In this document: positions 1 through 7,728 of the stretch, in pieces
How the letters are laid out: each line of letters begins with the position of its first letter
Position numbering within the stretch: position 1 is the first letter of the stretch
DNA from: Nostoc sp. ATCC 53789
GTDB lineage: Bacteria; Cyanobacteriota; Cyanobacteriia; Cyanobacteriales; Nostocaceae
Reading direction: 5' to 3'
Assembly: GCF_009873495.1 (NCBI RefSeq)
Contig: NZ_CP046703.1
Span: 3,310,501-3,374,500, forward strand
Length of the DNA: 64,000 nt
Made by a program: the position numbers and the translations under genes
Notes under the pieces: model-generated
What the model was told of the DNA's origin: nothing
Database searches by the model: none
The model's input: only the letters and a program-made list of their open reading frames with translations

Positions 1-168
1 ACACAAGAGGGATATCTAGAGAGGCAATCCAATAAAAGTAGTGAATACTAACTTTGGATACTTTTAGTATTTTTTCAATTGTTCTAAATAAACAGCAACC
101 ACTATCATAATGCTGTTACATCTTTGTTAAGAATAGTTACAAGTTCTTAACACAAGGAAATATCTCGT
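1..168. other. Upstream region of the NADH dehydrogenase gene
   Basis: AT-rich leader with no open reading frame of note. A purine-rich AAGGAAA at 154-160 lies eight bases before the ATG at 169 and is a good ribosome binding site for the next gene. I see no clear promoter consensus or repeat here. Confidence 0.5.
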
Positions 169-1515
169 ATGGAAGTCTCACTTGAAAAGAATGCACCACA
201 TCGGGTTGTCATTGTTGGTGGTGGCTTTGGTGGACTGTATGCAGCAAAGGGTCTGAATGCAGCGAATGTAAATGTTACTCTCATTGATAAACGAAACTTT
301 CACCTATTTCAGCCGCTTTTATATCAAGTTGCCACAGGTACGCTATCACCTTCTGATATTTCCGCACCATTGCGATCTGTATTCAGCAAAAGCAAGAATA
401 CAAAGGTGTTGTTGGGAGAAGTACATGATATTGATCCAAAAGCGCAACAAGTTATTTTGGGTGATGAAGTAGTACCTTATGACACATTAATTGTTGCCAC
501 AGGTGCTAACCATTCCTATTTTGGTAAGGATCATTGGGAAGAAGTTGCTCCTGGCTTGAAAACTGTGGAAGATGCGATAGAAATGCGTCGCCGGATATTT
601 GGCGCATTTGAAGCAGCAGAAAAAGAAACTGATCCCGAAAAACGTCGCGCTTGGTTGAGTTTTGTGATTGTGGGTGGTGGCCCGACTGGTGTAGAGTTAG
701 CAGGTGCGATCGCAGAATTGGCATACAAAACTCTTAAAGAAGATTTCCGCAGCATCGACACTTCAGAAACGAAAATTTTACTATTACAAGGGGGCCCTCG
801 CATCCTCCCACACATGGTGCCAGAGTTATCGGCATCAGCAGCAGTATCTTTGCAAAAGTTGGGTGTAGAACTGCACACTCACACCAGAGTGACAAATATT
901 GAAGGTGATATTGTTACTTTCAAGCAAGACAATGAATTTACAGAAATTGCCTCAAAAACTATATTGTGGGCAGCAGGTGTTCAAGGTTCCCCAATGGGGA
1001 AAGTCTTAGCAGAAACTACAGGTGTAGAGCGCGATTACTCTGGGCGTGTAATTGTAGAACCTGACTTGTCTATCGAGGGTTATGACAACATTTTCGTAAT
1101 TGGAGATTTAGCCAACTTCTCCCATCAAGATGCTAAACCTTTACCTGGTGTTGCACCTGTAGCTAAACAACAAGGAGAGTACGTAGGTAAACTAATTCAA
1201 CGACGGCTTAAAGGTAAGACTTTGCCACAATTTCATTACAACGATGTGGGTAGTTTGGCGATGATTGGGCAAAATTTAGCTGTTGTAGATTTAAGCTTAA
1301 TCAAACTCACAGGTTTCATTGCTTGGGCATTTTGGCTATTAGTTCACATCTACTTCTTAATCGAGTTTGACACTAAATTACTAGTAGTATTTCAGTGGGC
1401 GTGGAATTATATCACTCGTAATCGTCGCTCTAGATTGATTACAGGTCGAGAAGCTTTTGTAGAACCAAAAACTGTTAACAATATAGTGCAAGAGCCTTCT
1501 GGAACACCTCTGTAA
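169..1515 (+). CDS. Type II NAD(P)H dehydrogenase (NDH-2, Ndb-like)
   Basis: Flavoprotein of 448 residues that by family oxidises NAD(P)H and passes electrons to quinone without pumping protons, at the cytoplasmic or thylakoid membrane face. The N-terminal FAD-binding Rossmann motif is VVIVGGGFGG (about residues 13-22). A second dinucleotide fold for NAD(P)H carries FVIVGGGPTGVELAG near residue 165. The conserved FVIGDLA motif near residue 310 closes the FAD site. The hydrophobic stretch near residue 380 (FIAWAFWLLVHIYFLIEF) is the usual C-terminal membrane-contact region. Length is typical for the family. It has an AAGGAAA ribosome binding site and appears monocistronic: about 1 kb of repeat-rich DNA follows. 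Which Ndb subgroup it belongs to cannot be told by eye. Confidence 0.93.
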   Translation: MEVSLEKNAPHRVVIVGGGFGGLYAAKGLNAANVNVTLIDKRNFHLFQPLLYQVATGTLSPSDISAPLRSVFSKSKNTKVLLGEVHDIDPKAQQVILGDEVVPYDTLIVATGANHSYFGKDHWEEVAPGLKTVEDAIEMRRRIFGAFEAAEKETDPEKRRAWLSFVIVGGGPTGVELAGAIAELAYKTLKEDFRSIDTSETKILLLQGGPRILPHMVPELSASAAVSLQKLGVELHTHTRVTNIEGDIVTFKQDNEFTEIASKTILWAAGVQGSPMGKVLAETTGVERDYSGRVIVEPDLSIEGYDNIFVIGDLANFSHQDAKPLPGVAPVAKQQGEYVGKLIQRRLKGKTLPQFHYNDVGSLAMIGQNLAVVDLSLIKLTGFIAWAFWLLVHIYFLIEFDTKLLVVFQWAWNYITRNRRSRLITGREAFVEPKTVNNIVQEPSGTPL

Positions 1516-1784
1516 CTTCATCACAGCATTTGTCGACTGGTAGAATCGTTAAAGATGTAGTGCAGTGAATAATGGAGCGAACGAAAGTATCAAATGTCTA
1601 GCAAACTGGTGAAGTCTGCCAAATTATAGCTAAGGAAAACCCCCAATTTAGGGGCAAGCGTGGGTGCTGGCATAGCCTCTTCAAAAACTATGCGTTTTGT
1701 CCGACTAGCACCCTGGCCTAAGTTCTGAGGTAGAAATATTTATCAACCAAATTAATGTTGTCGTTGATAGCCTGATATAGATAG

Positions 1785-1812
1785 CCCCCTTACCGCTTAC
1801 GCGGTGAGGGGG
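1785..1812. repeat. Hairpin, 12-bp stem
   Basis: CCCCCTTACCGC (1785-1796) pairs with GCGGTGAGGGGG (1801-1812) with one mismatch around a four-base loop. No T-run follows it, so it is more likely a dispersed repeat than a terminator. Confidence 0.5.
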
Positions 1813-1854
1813 TTGGGGTTCTTGTACCTCACAAAGGCTGAGAACTGCTATAAG

Positions 1855-1876
1855 AGGATGTTTGAAAAGTCCTCTT
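1855..1876. repeat. 22-bp repeat, identical to 28755-28776
   Basis: The 22 bases starting AGGATGTTTGAAAAGT are the same as the left end of the MITE at 28755-28906. Here the matching right end is missing, so this is a solo end or a decayed copy. Confidence 0.6.
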
Positions 1877-1892
1877 GACCCTGATTCTCAGA

Positions 1893-1918
1893 TAGGGGCA
1901 ATTTATGAATTGCCCCTA
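1893..1918. repeat. Perfect 11-bp stem-loop
   Basis: TAGGGGCAATT (1893-1903) and AATTGCCCCTA (1908-1918) form a perfect stem with a four-base loop. It lies just after the 22-bp motif and is probably part of the same dispersed element. Confidence 0.55.
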
Positions 1919-2506
1919 CCGTGTGTAGTTTTGCATAAGTCCTATTAAAGTAACCCGTGAACAAAATCGAATTGAACATTGCCAAAAATTGTCTGCAATG
2001 CTACGCTGTGACTGAAATTGTACATACTATAAGTATGTATAAATTTCAGAGTTAATTTAATCATTAGCTTGGTTAATTTAAGTAAAAGAATGTTAACTTT
2101 CTTGTTAACCTGCATATAACACCGAGTTAGCTCCGATAACTGAATCGTATAACTAAATTGGTTGTCTAATCCAAATTAATCAGGCTTTAGTTTTGATTAA
2201 AGCCACACATAACTTATTCGTATAATCCCTCCCTAAACCTCTCCTCCACAGAGATAGAGGGGTTAATTCTTACTACCCTTACCTTTTAGTGAAGGGTTTA
2301 GGGATTAGGTTTGAGTGCAATTTGTACACGACAACAAATTATTATCGATACCATTTTTATTGAATTTTCTGGAAAAGCTTTGATTGCTTTTGAATTGCAA
2401 TACTAGTAGTTAAAAATCCGACTGCATCATCAGAAATTCTCATTAGATTAGCTTTTGCCTCCATTTGTAATCTAGATGAGTATATATTTTCATGTCCATA
2501 ATTTTT

Positions 2507-2511
2507 AAGGA
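2507..2511 (+). promoter_or_regulatory. Ribosome binding site that decides the GMC start
   Basis: AAGGA at 2507-2511 overlaps the first possible ATG (2511), which is too close for initiation. The ATG at 2520 lies eight bases downstream and is the better start. Confidence 0.55.
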
Positions 2512-2519
2512 TGAATATA

Positions 2520-4853
2520 ATGACTCGTTTATCCAGCCCGATTGAAAACTTAAAAAATTACTATACAGTTGTAGTTATTGGTTCTGGTTATGGTGGTAGT
2601 ATTGCCGCATCGCGTTTAGCACGAGCCGGACAGCAAGTGTGTATTTTAGAGCGAGGGAAAGAATTCCAACCTGGTGAATATCCCAAGACTCAAAGCAAAG
2701 CATTGGCACAAATGCAGATAGATTTGCCACAACATCATCTAGGTTCGCACACAGCTTTGTATGACTTCCATGTGAATAAAGACATTAATGTATTTATTGG
2801 TTGTGGACTAGGTGGAACATCTTTAGTTAACGCCAATGTGTCATTACAAGCTGAACCGCGTGTATTTGCAGATTCACGCTGGCCAAAGGAATTGCGTGAT
2901 GATGTTGGGACTTTATTAGCCGCAGGTTATCGTCGTGCAGAGGAAATGCTCAAACCTACTCCTTACCCCGAAAATTTTCCTCCTCTGCCAAAATTACAAG
3001 CTTTAGAAAAATCGTCTAAATATTTGAATGAAAAGTTCTATCGTCCCCCCATCAACGTGACATTTCAAGATGGGGTGAATCATGTCGGTGTAGAACAAAA
3101 CAAATGTAATCTCTGCGGTGATTGTGTTTCTGGCTGTAATAATAAAGCCAAAAACACCGTGTTGATGAATTACCTGCCAGATGCAAAAAACCACGGTGCA
3201 GAAATCTATACACAAGTTTCCGTGCGACGAGTTGAACGTCAAGGGAATCGCTGGCTAGTCCATTACCAATTATTAAACACGGGACAAGAAAACTTTAATG
3301 CTCCCACAATGTTCGTCAGTGCTGATATTGTAATTCTGGCGGCTGGGACATTGGGATCTACAGAAATTTTGCTGCGTTCTCAAGCTGCTGGTTTAGCTGT
3401 ATCTGAGAAATTGGGACATAATTTTACAGGGAATGGTGATGTCCTAGCTTTTGGCTATAACACCGAGCAAGTAATTAACGGTATTGGTTTTGGCGATCGC
3501 CCGGAGAATACCCAAGAACCAGTAGGGCCATGTATTACCGGGATCATAGATATGCGAGAACAGCCGCAATTAGATAACGGGCTAGTGATTGAAGAAGGCT
3601 CAATTCCTGGAGGTCTGGCTGCTATATTACCCCAAACCCTTGCGGCGGCTGCCAAAATTTTAGGTAAAGACACCGACTCTGGTTTAGGCGATCGCATCGA
3701 AGAAAAAATCCGCGAAGTTGAGAGTTTGACTCATGGTGCTTACACTGGTGCAGTCCGCAATACCCAAACCTACTTAGTCATGACCCATGATGATGCAGCC
3801 GGACAAATGTACTTAGAAAATGACCGTCTCCGCATTAAATGGCAAGATGTAGGAAGCCAACCCATTTTTCAACGAGTCAATAATCGTCTCACAGAAGCCA
3901 CCGAACCCCTAGGCGGTACACAAATTCCTAACCCCATTTGGTCTGATGCCTTTGGTCATGACTTAGTTACAGTCCATCCACTAGGAGGCTGTATCTTAGC
4001 GGAAGATGCTGAACACGGTGTTGTCAACCATAAGGGACAAGTATTTGCTAGCAACCAAGGAACAAACGTCTACGAAAACTTATATGTAGCCGATGGTTCA
4101 ATAGTTCCTCGGACATTAGGTGTAAATCCACTACTGACAATCTCTGCTCTAGCAGAACGCTGCTGTACCCTCATTGCTAAAGACCGGGGTTGGACGATTA
4201 ATTATGATTTGACTACCCCGTCCATAGTCAACGGTGACACTACCCGTTCTACCACAGTCGGCATTCAATTCACCGAGACTATGCGCGGCTACTTTTCTAC
4301 CGCAGTCAAAGACGACAACTATCAGCCTGCATTCTGGCAAGGCAAACAAGACAACTCGCCTCTAGAGTTCACCGTTACAGTAATTGCCGATGACTTAGAC
4401 AAACTACTCAACGACCCCGAACACCTAGGGAAAATAGTTGGTGTAGTTAAAGCCCCCGTTCTATCACCAGAAGCCCTAACCGTCACCAATAGCGATTTTA
4501 ATTTGTTTGTTGTTCAACAAGGCCAACAAAACACCAGACAAATGCGTTATCGCTTACACATGATGACGCAATCAGGACAACGTTATTACTTGAAAGGCTT
4601 CAAGCAAATTCATGATGACCCAGGATTCGATGTTTGGTCTGACACCACCACACTATTCATCACCGTTTATGAGGGCGACAGTGAAAATGATCCCATCGTT
4701 GGTCAAGGCATTCTCAAAATTCAGCCGATGGACTTTATCAAACAAATGACCACTATGAAAGTTACCAACGCAGATACTATTGGGGAACGCCTACAAGCAA
4801 TAGATAGATTCAGTCGTTTCTTTGCCGGCACTTTAGCGGAAGTCTACATTTAA
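2520..4853 (+). CDS. Cholesterol-oxidase-like GMC oxidoreductase with extra C-terminal domain
   Basis: Flavoenzyme of 777 residues (start at 2520). VVIGSGYGGSIAASRLARAG near residue 16 is the FAD-binding motif. The GMC C-terminal half has HPLGGC near residue 490 and a conserved Asn-Pro (GVNPLLTISALAER). Cys196, 199, 202 and 206 form a CxxCxxCxxxC cluster (CNLCGDCVSGCNNKAK), seen in large ChoD-type members and possibly a metal or Fe-S site. The family oxidises the alcohol of sterols or similar lipids. Residues from about 583 to the end are an added domain of about 200 residues also found at the C terminus of the patatin protein (7709-9250). It is longer than ordinary cholesterol oxidases by about this domain. 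It heads a same-strand group with an alpha/beta hydrolase and other lipid enzymes. The substrate is unknown. Confidence 0.88.
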   Translation: MTRLSSPIENLKNYYTVVVIGSGYGGSIAASRLARAGQQVCILERGKEFQPGEYPKTQSKALAQMQIDLPQHHLGSHTALYDFHVNKDINVFIGCGLGGTSLVNANVSLQAEPRVFADSRWPKELRDDVGTLLAAGYRRAEEMLKPTPYPENFPPLPKLQALEKSSKYLNEKFYRPPINVTFQDGVNHVGVEQNKCNLCGDCVSGCNNKAKNTVLMNYLPDAKNHGAEIYTQVSVRRVERQGNRWLVHYQLLNTGQENFNAPTMFVSADIVILAAGTLGSTEILLRSQAAGLAVSEKLGHNFTGNGDVLAFGYNTEQVINGIGFGDRPENTQEPVGPCITGIIDMREQPQLDNGLVIEEGSIPGGLAAILPQTLAAAAKILGKDTDSGLGDRIEEKIREVESLTHGAYTGAVRNTQTYLVMTHDDAAGQMYLENDRLRIKWQDVGSQPIFQRVNNRLTEATEPLGGTQIPNPIWSDAFGHDLVTVHPLGGCILAEDAEHGVVNHKGQVFASNQGTNVYENLYVADGSIVPRTLGVNPLLTISALAERCCTLIAKDRGWTINYDLTTPSIVNGDTTRSTTVGIQFTETMRGYFSTAVKDDNYQPAFWQGKQDNSPLEFTVTVIADDLDKLLNDPEHLGKIVGVVKAPVLSPEALTVTNSDFNLFVVQQGQQNTRQMRYRLHMMTQSGQRYYLKGFKQIHDDPGFDVWSDTTTLFITVYEGDSENDPIVGQGILKIQPMDFIKQMTTMKVTNADTIGERLQAIDRFSRFFAGTLAEVYI

Positions 4854-4865
4854 CTTTAGGAGACA

Positions 4866-5033
4866 GGAGCTATGACAATACGGTTCGGTTAAAGGGGAAA
4901 GGGGAAAGGGAAAAGGGACTCATGTTTTGAATACATCCTTTCCCCTTTACCCCTTACCCTTTACCCAGACCACCTTTACCCAGACCACAAGGAAAGTGAA
5001 AAATGCTTATCCGAACCGTATTGGGAGCTATGA
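4866..5033. mobile_element. MITE with 13-bp inverted ends and 10-bp target duplication
   Basis: The element proper is 4876-5023 (148 bp). CAATACGGTTCGG (4876-4888) and CCGAACCGTATTG (5011-5023) are perfect inverted ends. GGAGCTATGA occurs directly on both sides (4866-4875 and 5024-5033), a perfect 10-bp target-site duplication. The inside is a purine tract (AAAGGGG repeats) followed by its pyrimidine complement, so the whole element can fold into a hairpin. It encodes nothing and must have been moved by a transposase in trans. Confidence 0.88.
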
Positions 5034-5088
5034 GGCAGAGGGAACGAGATAATGCCCAATGCCCTAATCTATTAACAAATCTATCAAA

Positions 5089-6138
5089 ATGAACACCACA
5101 ACATATACTCAATCTTTACGAGAAAGAATAGTACCTTTTACTAGCAAAGATGGCTTTGAATGCAACTTAATTAACGTTAGAGGTGAAAAACCTCCTACTA
5201 AATCGCCTGTCTTACTAGTGCATGGTGCAGGAGTCAGAGCAAATATCTTTCGCGCTCCTGTGGATACTAATATAGTTGATTACTTAGTTGCTTATGGTTA
5301 TGACGTATGGTTAGAAAACTGGCGTGCCAGTATTGACCTAAATCCTAATCATTGGACACTTGACCGAGCCGCAGTGAATGACCATCCACAAGCGGTGAAA
5401 ACAATTGTCGAAGAAACGGGTTATGAAGAAATCAAAGCTATCATCCATTGTCAGGGATCTACTAGTTTCATGATGTCTGTGGTGGCTGGCTTAGTCCCAC
5501 AAGTCAAAACTATTATCAGCAATGCCGTTTCACTGCATCCAATTGTACCCTCATGGTCATCTTTCAAAATCAATTTTGCAGTACCAGCCGTCAATTTTCT
5601 CACCGATCATTTAAACCCACAATGGCAAATAGATTCACCAAGTCTAGCTGCAAAAATCATCTCTCTAGTCGTGGGTCTTACGCATCACGAATGTAATAAT
5701 TCCGTCTGTAAACAAGTTAGCTTTACTTATGGGACTGGCTTCCCGGCATTGTGGGAACACGCCAACCTCAACGAAGCCACCCACGAATGGCTGAAGCAGG
5801 AATTCGCCTATGTGCCGCTCAGTTTTTTCGCACAAATGTCTCAGTGCATCAATCGTGGACATCTAATTTCTGTTGATAACTTCCCCAATTTCCCAAAAGA
5901 TTTTATTGCCCAACCACCAAAAACCGATGCCCGGATTGCATTTTTCGCTGGGCAACTTAATCGTTGCTTTCTCCCACAAAGTCAGATAGAAACTTTTAAA
6001 TATTTTGACTCTCTGCGTCCTAATTACCATGCTTTACACGTTCTGGATAACTATAGTCATTTAGACATATTTATGGGTAGGAATGCAGCCCAAGATGTGT
6101 TCCCTTTAATGCTTGCAGAGTTAGAAAAGACTTTGTGA
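5089..6138 (+). CDS. Alpha/beta hydrolase with Cys at the nucleophile elbow
   Basis: Alpha/beta-hydrolase fold protein of 349 residues. PVLLVHGAGVRANIF (about 40-54) is the oxyanion-hole HG motif. The nucleophile elbow reads IHCQGSTS, so Cys121 sits where most esterases have Ser, as in dienelactone hydrolases and PHA synthases. The likely catalytic His is in NYSHLDIF near residue 325. The acid residue is not obvious (an AGQLNRCF segment stands where an Asp would be expected). I recall related hydrolases fused to or next to cholesterol-oxidase-like GMC enzymes in other bacteria, which fits its position here. It lacks a signal peptide, so it is probably cytoplasmic. It may cleave or transfer an acyl group on the product of the GMC enzyme; that role is inferred. 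Confidence 0.82.
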   Translation: MNTTTYTQSLRERIVPFTSKDGFECNLINVRGEKPPTKSPVLLVHGAGVRANIFRAPVDTNIVDYLVAYGYDVWLENWRASIDLNPNHWTLDRAAVNDHPQAVKTIVEETGYEEIKAIIHCQGSTSFMMSVVAGLVPQVKTIISNAVSLHPIVPSWSSFKINFAVPAVNFLTDHLNPQWQIDSPSLAAKIISLVVGLTHHECNNSVCKQVSFTYGTGFPALWEHANLNEATHEWLKQEFAYVPLSFFAQMSQCINRGHLISVDNFPNFPKDFIAQPPKTDARIAFFAGQLNRCFLPQSQIETFKYFDSLRPNYHALHVLDNYSHLDIFMGRNAAQDVFPLMLAELEKTL

Positions 6139-6210
6139 AAAGTGCAGATTCAATTCTCTAGACCTGTGTTACCTCTCTCCACCAATAAATTTAATTATGT
6201 GTGAAAAAAT

Positions 6211-7128
6211 ATGATACCTCAACGTTTAAAACAACAAACAGGACTTTATGCCTTAGTTGATGGCATACCTTTTCAATTACCCGTTAATTCTGAACATACA
6301 CCAGCATTGATGGCGGTATTTACGATTAACGCCGATCGCGCTAAAGAATTAATCCTAGCCAAAGAAGTACATCCTCTGCGGCTATGGAATAATCAGGGGT
6401 TGTTAGTGATCACGGTGATTAATTATCAGATTACTGACATTGGTAAATACATCGAATTTAGTATTGCGATCGCCTGCACTCATGGCGCAAAACCAGCCCC
6501 GCCATTACTACCTGGTTTATTGATGCAACAGTACGGCACTGGGCAGTATGTACTTGATTTACCTGTCAGTACCGAAATTTCTGTCAAAGGGGGTAAAGGA
6601 ATTTGGGGAATGCCCAAACATCAAGCTAACTTGGACTTTGTGATTGGCGATCGCACCGTCAGCAGTCAATATGATTTAGATGGGCAACTAGTGATGAAAA
6701 TTGAGGTTGCCAAACCAGCCAAAGCTTGGTTTCCCCTGAAAATGGGTGCAGCAAACTACTGTGCATTTCGCGGAATGTTGATGAAATCCGTGATTTACTT
6801 TCAAGGAAAATTGGGATTTTCGCTGTTCAAACCGGGTTCAGCCAAACTTACCATAGGCGATCATCCGCGTATCCAATCACTAAAACACCTAGAAATTAGC
6901 CCCGAACCTATATTTACAGGCTTTTTCCCGGAAATCACAGGGATGCTAGATGACCATTTGGAGAGTTGGTTTCTTGGCTATGACACACCCCCTACACAAC
7001 AACCAGAAGGTTTAGAAAGTGTAGTTAATTTAGGTTTGGGCCAAGAATGGCTACCAGCGCCAAAGGCATTGCCCAAGGATGATCAAGCCGAGATGTATGT
7101 AGTACCGAATGGCACTAAGAAAAGCTGA
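6211..7128 (+). CDS. Acetoacetate decarboxylase-family protein, 3' end altered by a MITE
   Basis: Protein of 305 residues with the acetoacetate decarboxylase fold; the segment GGKGIWGMPKHQANLDF (about residues 126-142) matches the conserved strand region around the active-site Lys of the family. Members either decarboxylate beta-keto acids or act as aldolase/dehydratase-like enzymes, so the reaction is open. No signal peptide. The last codons are not original: a MITE (7107-7275) entered after GTATGTAGTACC, and the present tail NGTKKS with its stop is encoded by the MITE. Removing the MITE and one target copy gives a tail PIKN and a stop a few codons on, so the change should be harmless. It follows the alpha/beta hydrolase by 72 bases on the same strand. 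Confidence 0.82.
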   Translation: MIPQRLKQQTGLYALVDGIPFQLPVNSEHTPALMAVFTINADRAKELILAKEVHPLRLWNNQGLLVITVINYQITDIGKYIEFSIAIACTHGAKPAPPLLPGLLMQQYGTGQYVLDLPVSTEISVKGGKGIWGMPKHQANLDFVIGDRTVSSQYDLDGQLVMKIEVAKPAKAWFPLKMGAANYCAFRGMLMKSVIYFQGKLGFSLFKPGSAKLTIGDHPRIQSLKHLEISPEPIFTGFFPEITGMLDDHLESWFLGYDTPPTQQPEGLESVVNLGLGQEWLPAPKALPKDDQAEMYVVPNGTKKS

Positions 7129-7287
7129 AACCTCGTCAGGGCATGGTGTGGGAGGTGTGGGAGGCGTGGGAGGATGGGGAAGAAGTCTTACCCCCCACAC
7201 TCCCCACACTTCCCCCACTCCCCACACTCAAAAAGCAAGTTATATCAGGGCTTTGCGATTAACTTAGTGCCATTCGTATGTAGTACC
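7095..7287. mobile_element. MITE with 13-bp inverted ends and 12-bp direct repeats
   Basis: The element is 7107-7275 (169 bp). GAATGGCACTAAG (7107-7119) and CTTAGTGCCATTC (7263-7275) are perfect inverted ends. GTATGTAGTACC is duplicated on both sides (7095-7106 and 7276-7287). The inside has GTGGGAG repeats followed by complementary CTCCCCACA repeats, so it folds back on itself. It has no coding capacity of its own but supplies the stop codon of the decarboxylase-like gene. A partial copy lies at 9303-9440. Confidence 0.88.
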
Positions 7288-7308
7288 AATTAAAAATTAA
7301 TCAAAAAT

Positions 7309-7728
7309 ATGATGAATAACGGTAAAATACTCCACTTATCATTAATTGGCATTGCCATTTTCACCATTGTGAGTGGATTGTTGCAAATGGTTTTGCCTAG
7401 TTTGGTACTCTACATTGTCTCAGCAGAAGTAACCCCGACTAGCCAGCATTTTTTTGCCATTGTGGGTATGTTTATGGTGCTGTTTAGCGGCGCACTGTTA
7501 CAAGCATTAATCAGCCTACAACCCCAACCTATTGTCTTAATTTGGGCAGGATTACAAAAATTTGGTGCTTCAATAGCTGTTTGTTTAGCTGTTATCAGAC
7601 TAATTTTTTCCCCATTCGCGCTGCTAATTGCTGGTTTTGACTTGTTATCAGGAGTATTGATTTTCTGGTACTTGTTTCGCTTGCGTACTTTTACACCAGG
7701 ATACCCTTATGAGCAACCAACCGCATAA
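7309..7728 (+). CDS. Small four-helix membrane protein of unknown function
   Basis: Protein of 139 residues made almost entirely of four hydrophobic segments, at about residues 9-32, 44-67, 74-97 and 100-121, so it is probably an inner-membrane protein. I do not recognise a family. It overlaps the start of the patatin gene by 20 bases, which argues for translational coupling and a shared role. Given the neighbours it could help place a lipid substrate or product in the membrane, but this is inference only. The MITE at 7107-7275 lies directly upstream and may have separated it from its original leader. Confidence 0.72.
   Translation: MMNNGKILHLSLIGIAIFTIVSGLLQMVLPSLVLYIVSAEVTPTSQHFFAIVGMFMVLFSGALLQALISLQPQPIVLIWAGLQKFGASIAVCLAVIRLIFSPFALLIAGFDLLSGVLIFWYLFRLRTFTPGYPYEQPTA

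Larger units (their letters stand above)
1516..2519. other. Repeat-rich intergenic region
   Basis: About 1 kb without a convincing gene. It holds several hairpin repeats: a 12-bp stem at 1785-1812, a 22-bp motif at 1855-1876 that recurs exactly at 28755-28776, and an 11-bp perfect stem at 1893-1918. At 1662-1713 there is a nested inverted pair (GGGTGCT/AGCACCC around GCATAG/CTATGC). At 2229-2311 inverted CCTAAACC/GGTTTAGG tracts flank pyrimidine- and purine-rich DNA. These look like decayed MITEs. The promoter of the downstream GMC gene should lie in the last 200 bases, but no consensus is obvious. Confidence 0.55.

Noticed and set aside
1630..1720. Structured RNA or IS end near GGGTGCTGG/AGCACCC
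   Set aside because: The nested pairs are short and interrupted; I could not link them to a known RNA or element.
7130..7230. CRISPR-like short tandem repeats (GTGGGAG/CTCCCCACA)
   Set aside because: The units are very short, have no spacers of constant size, and form the two arms of a MITE hairpin.
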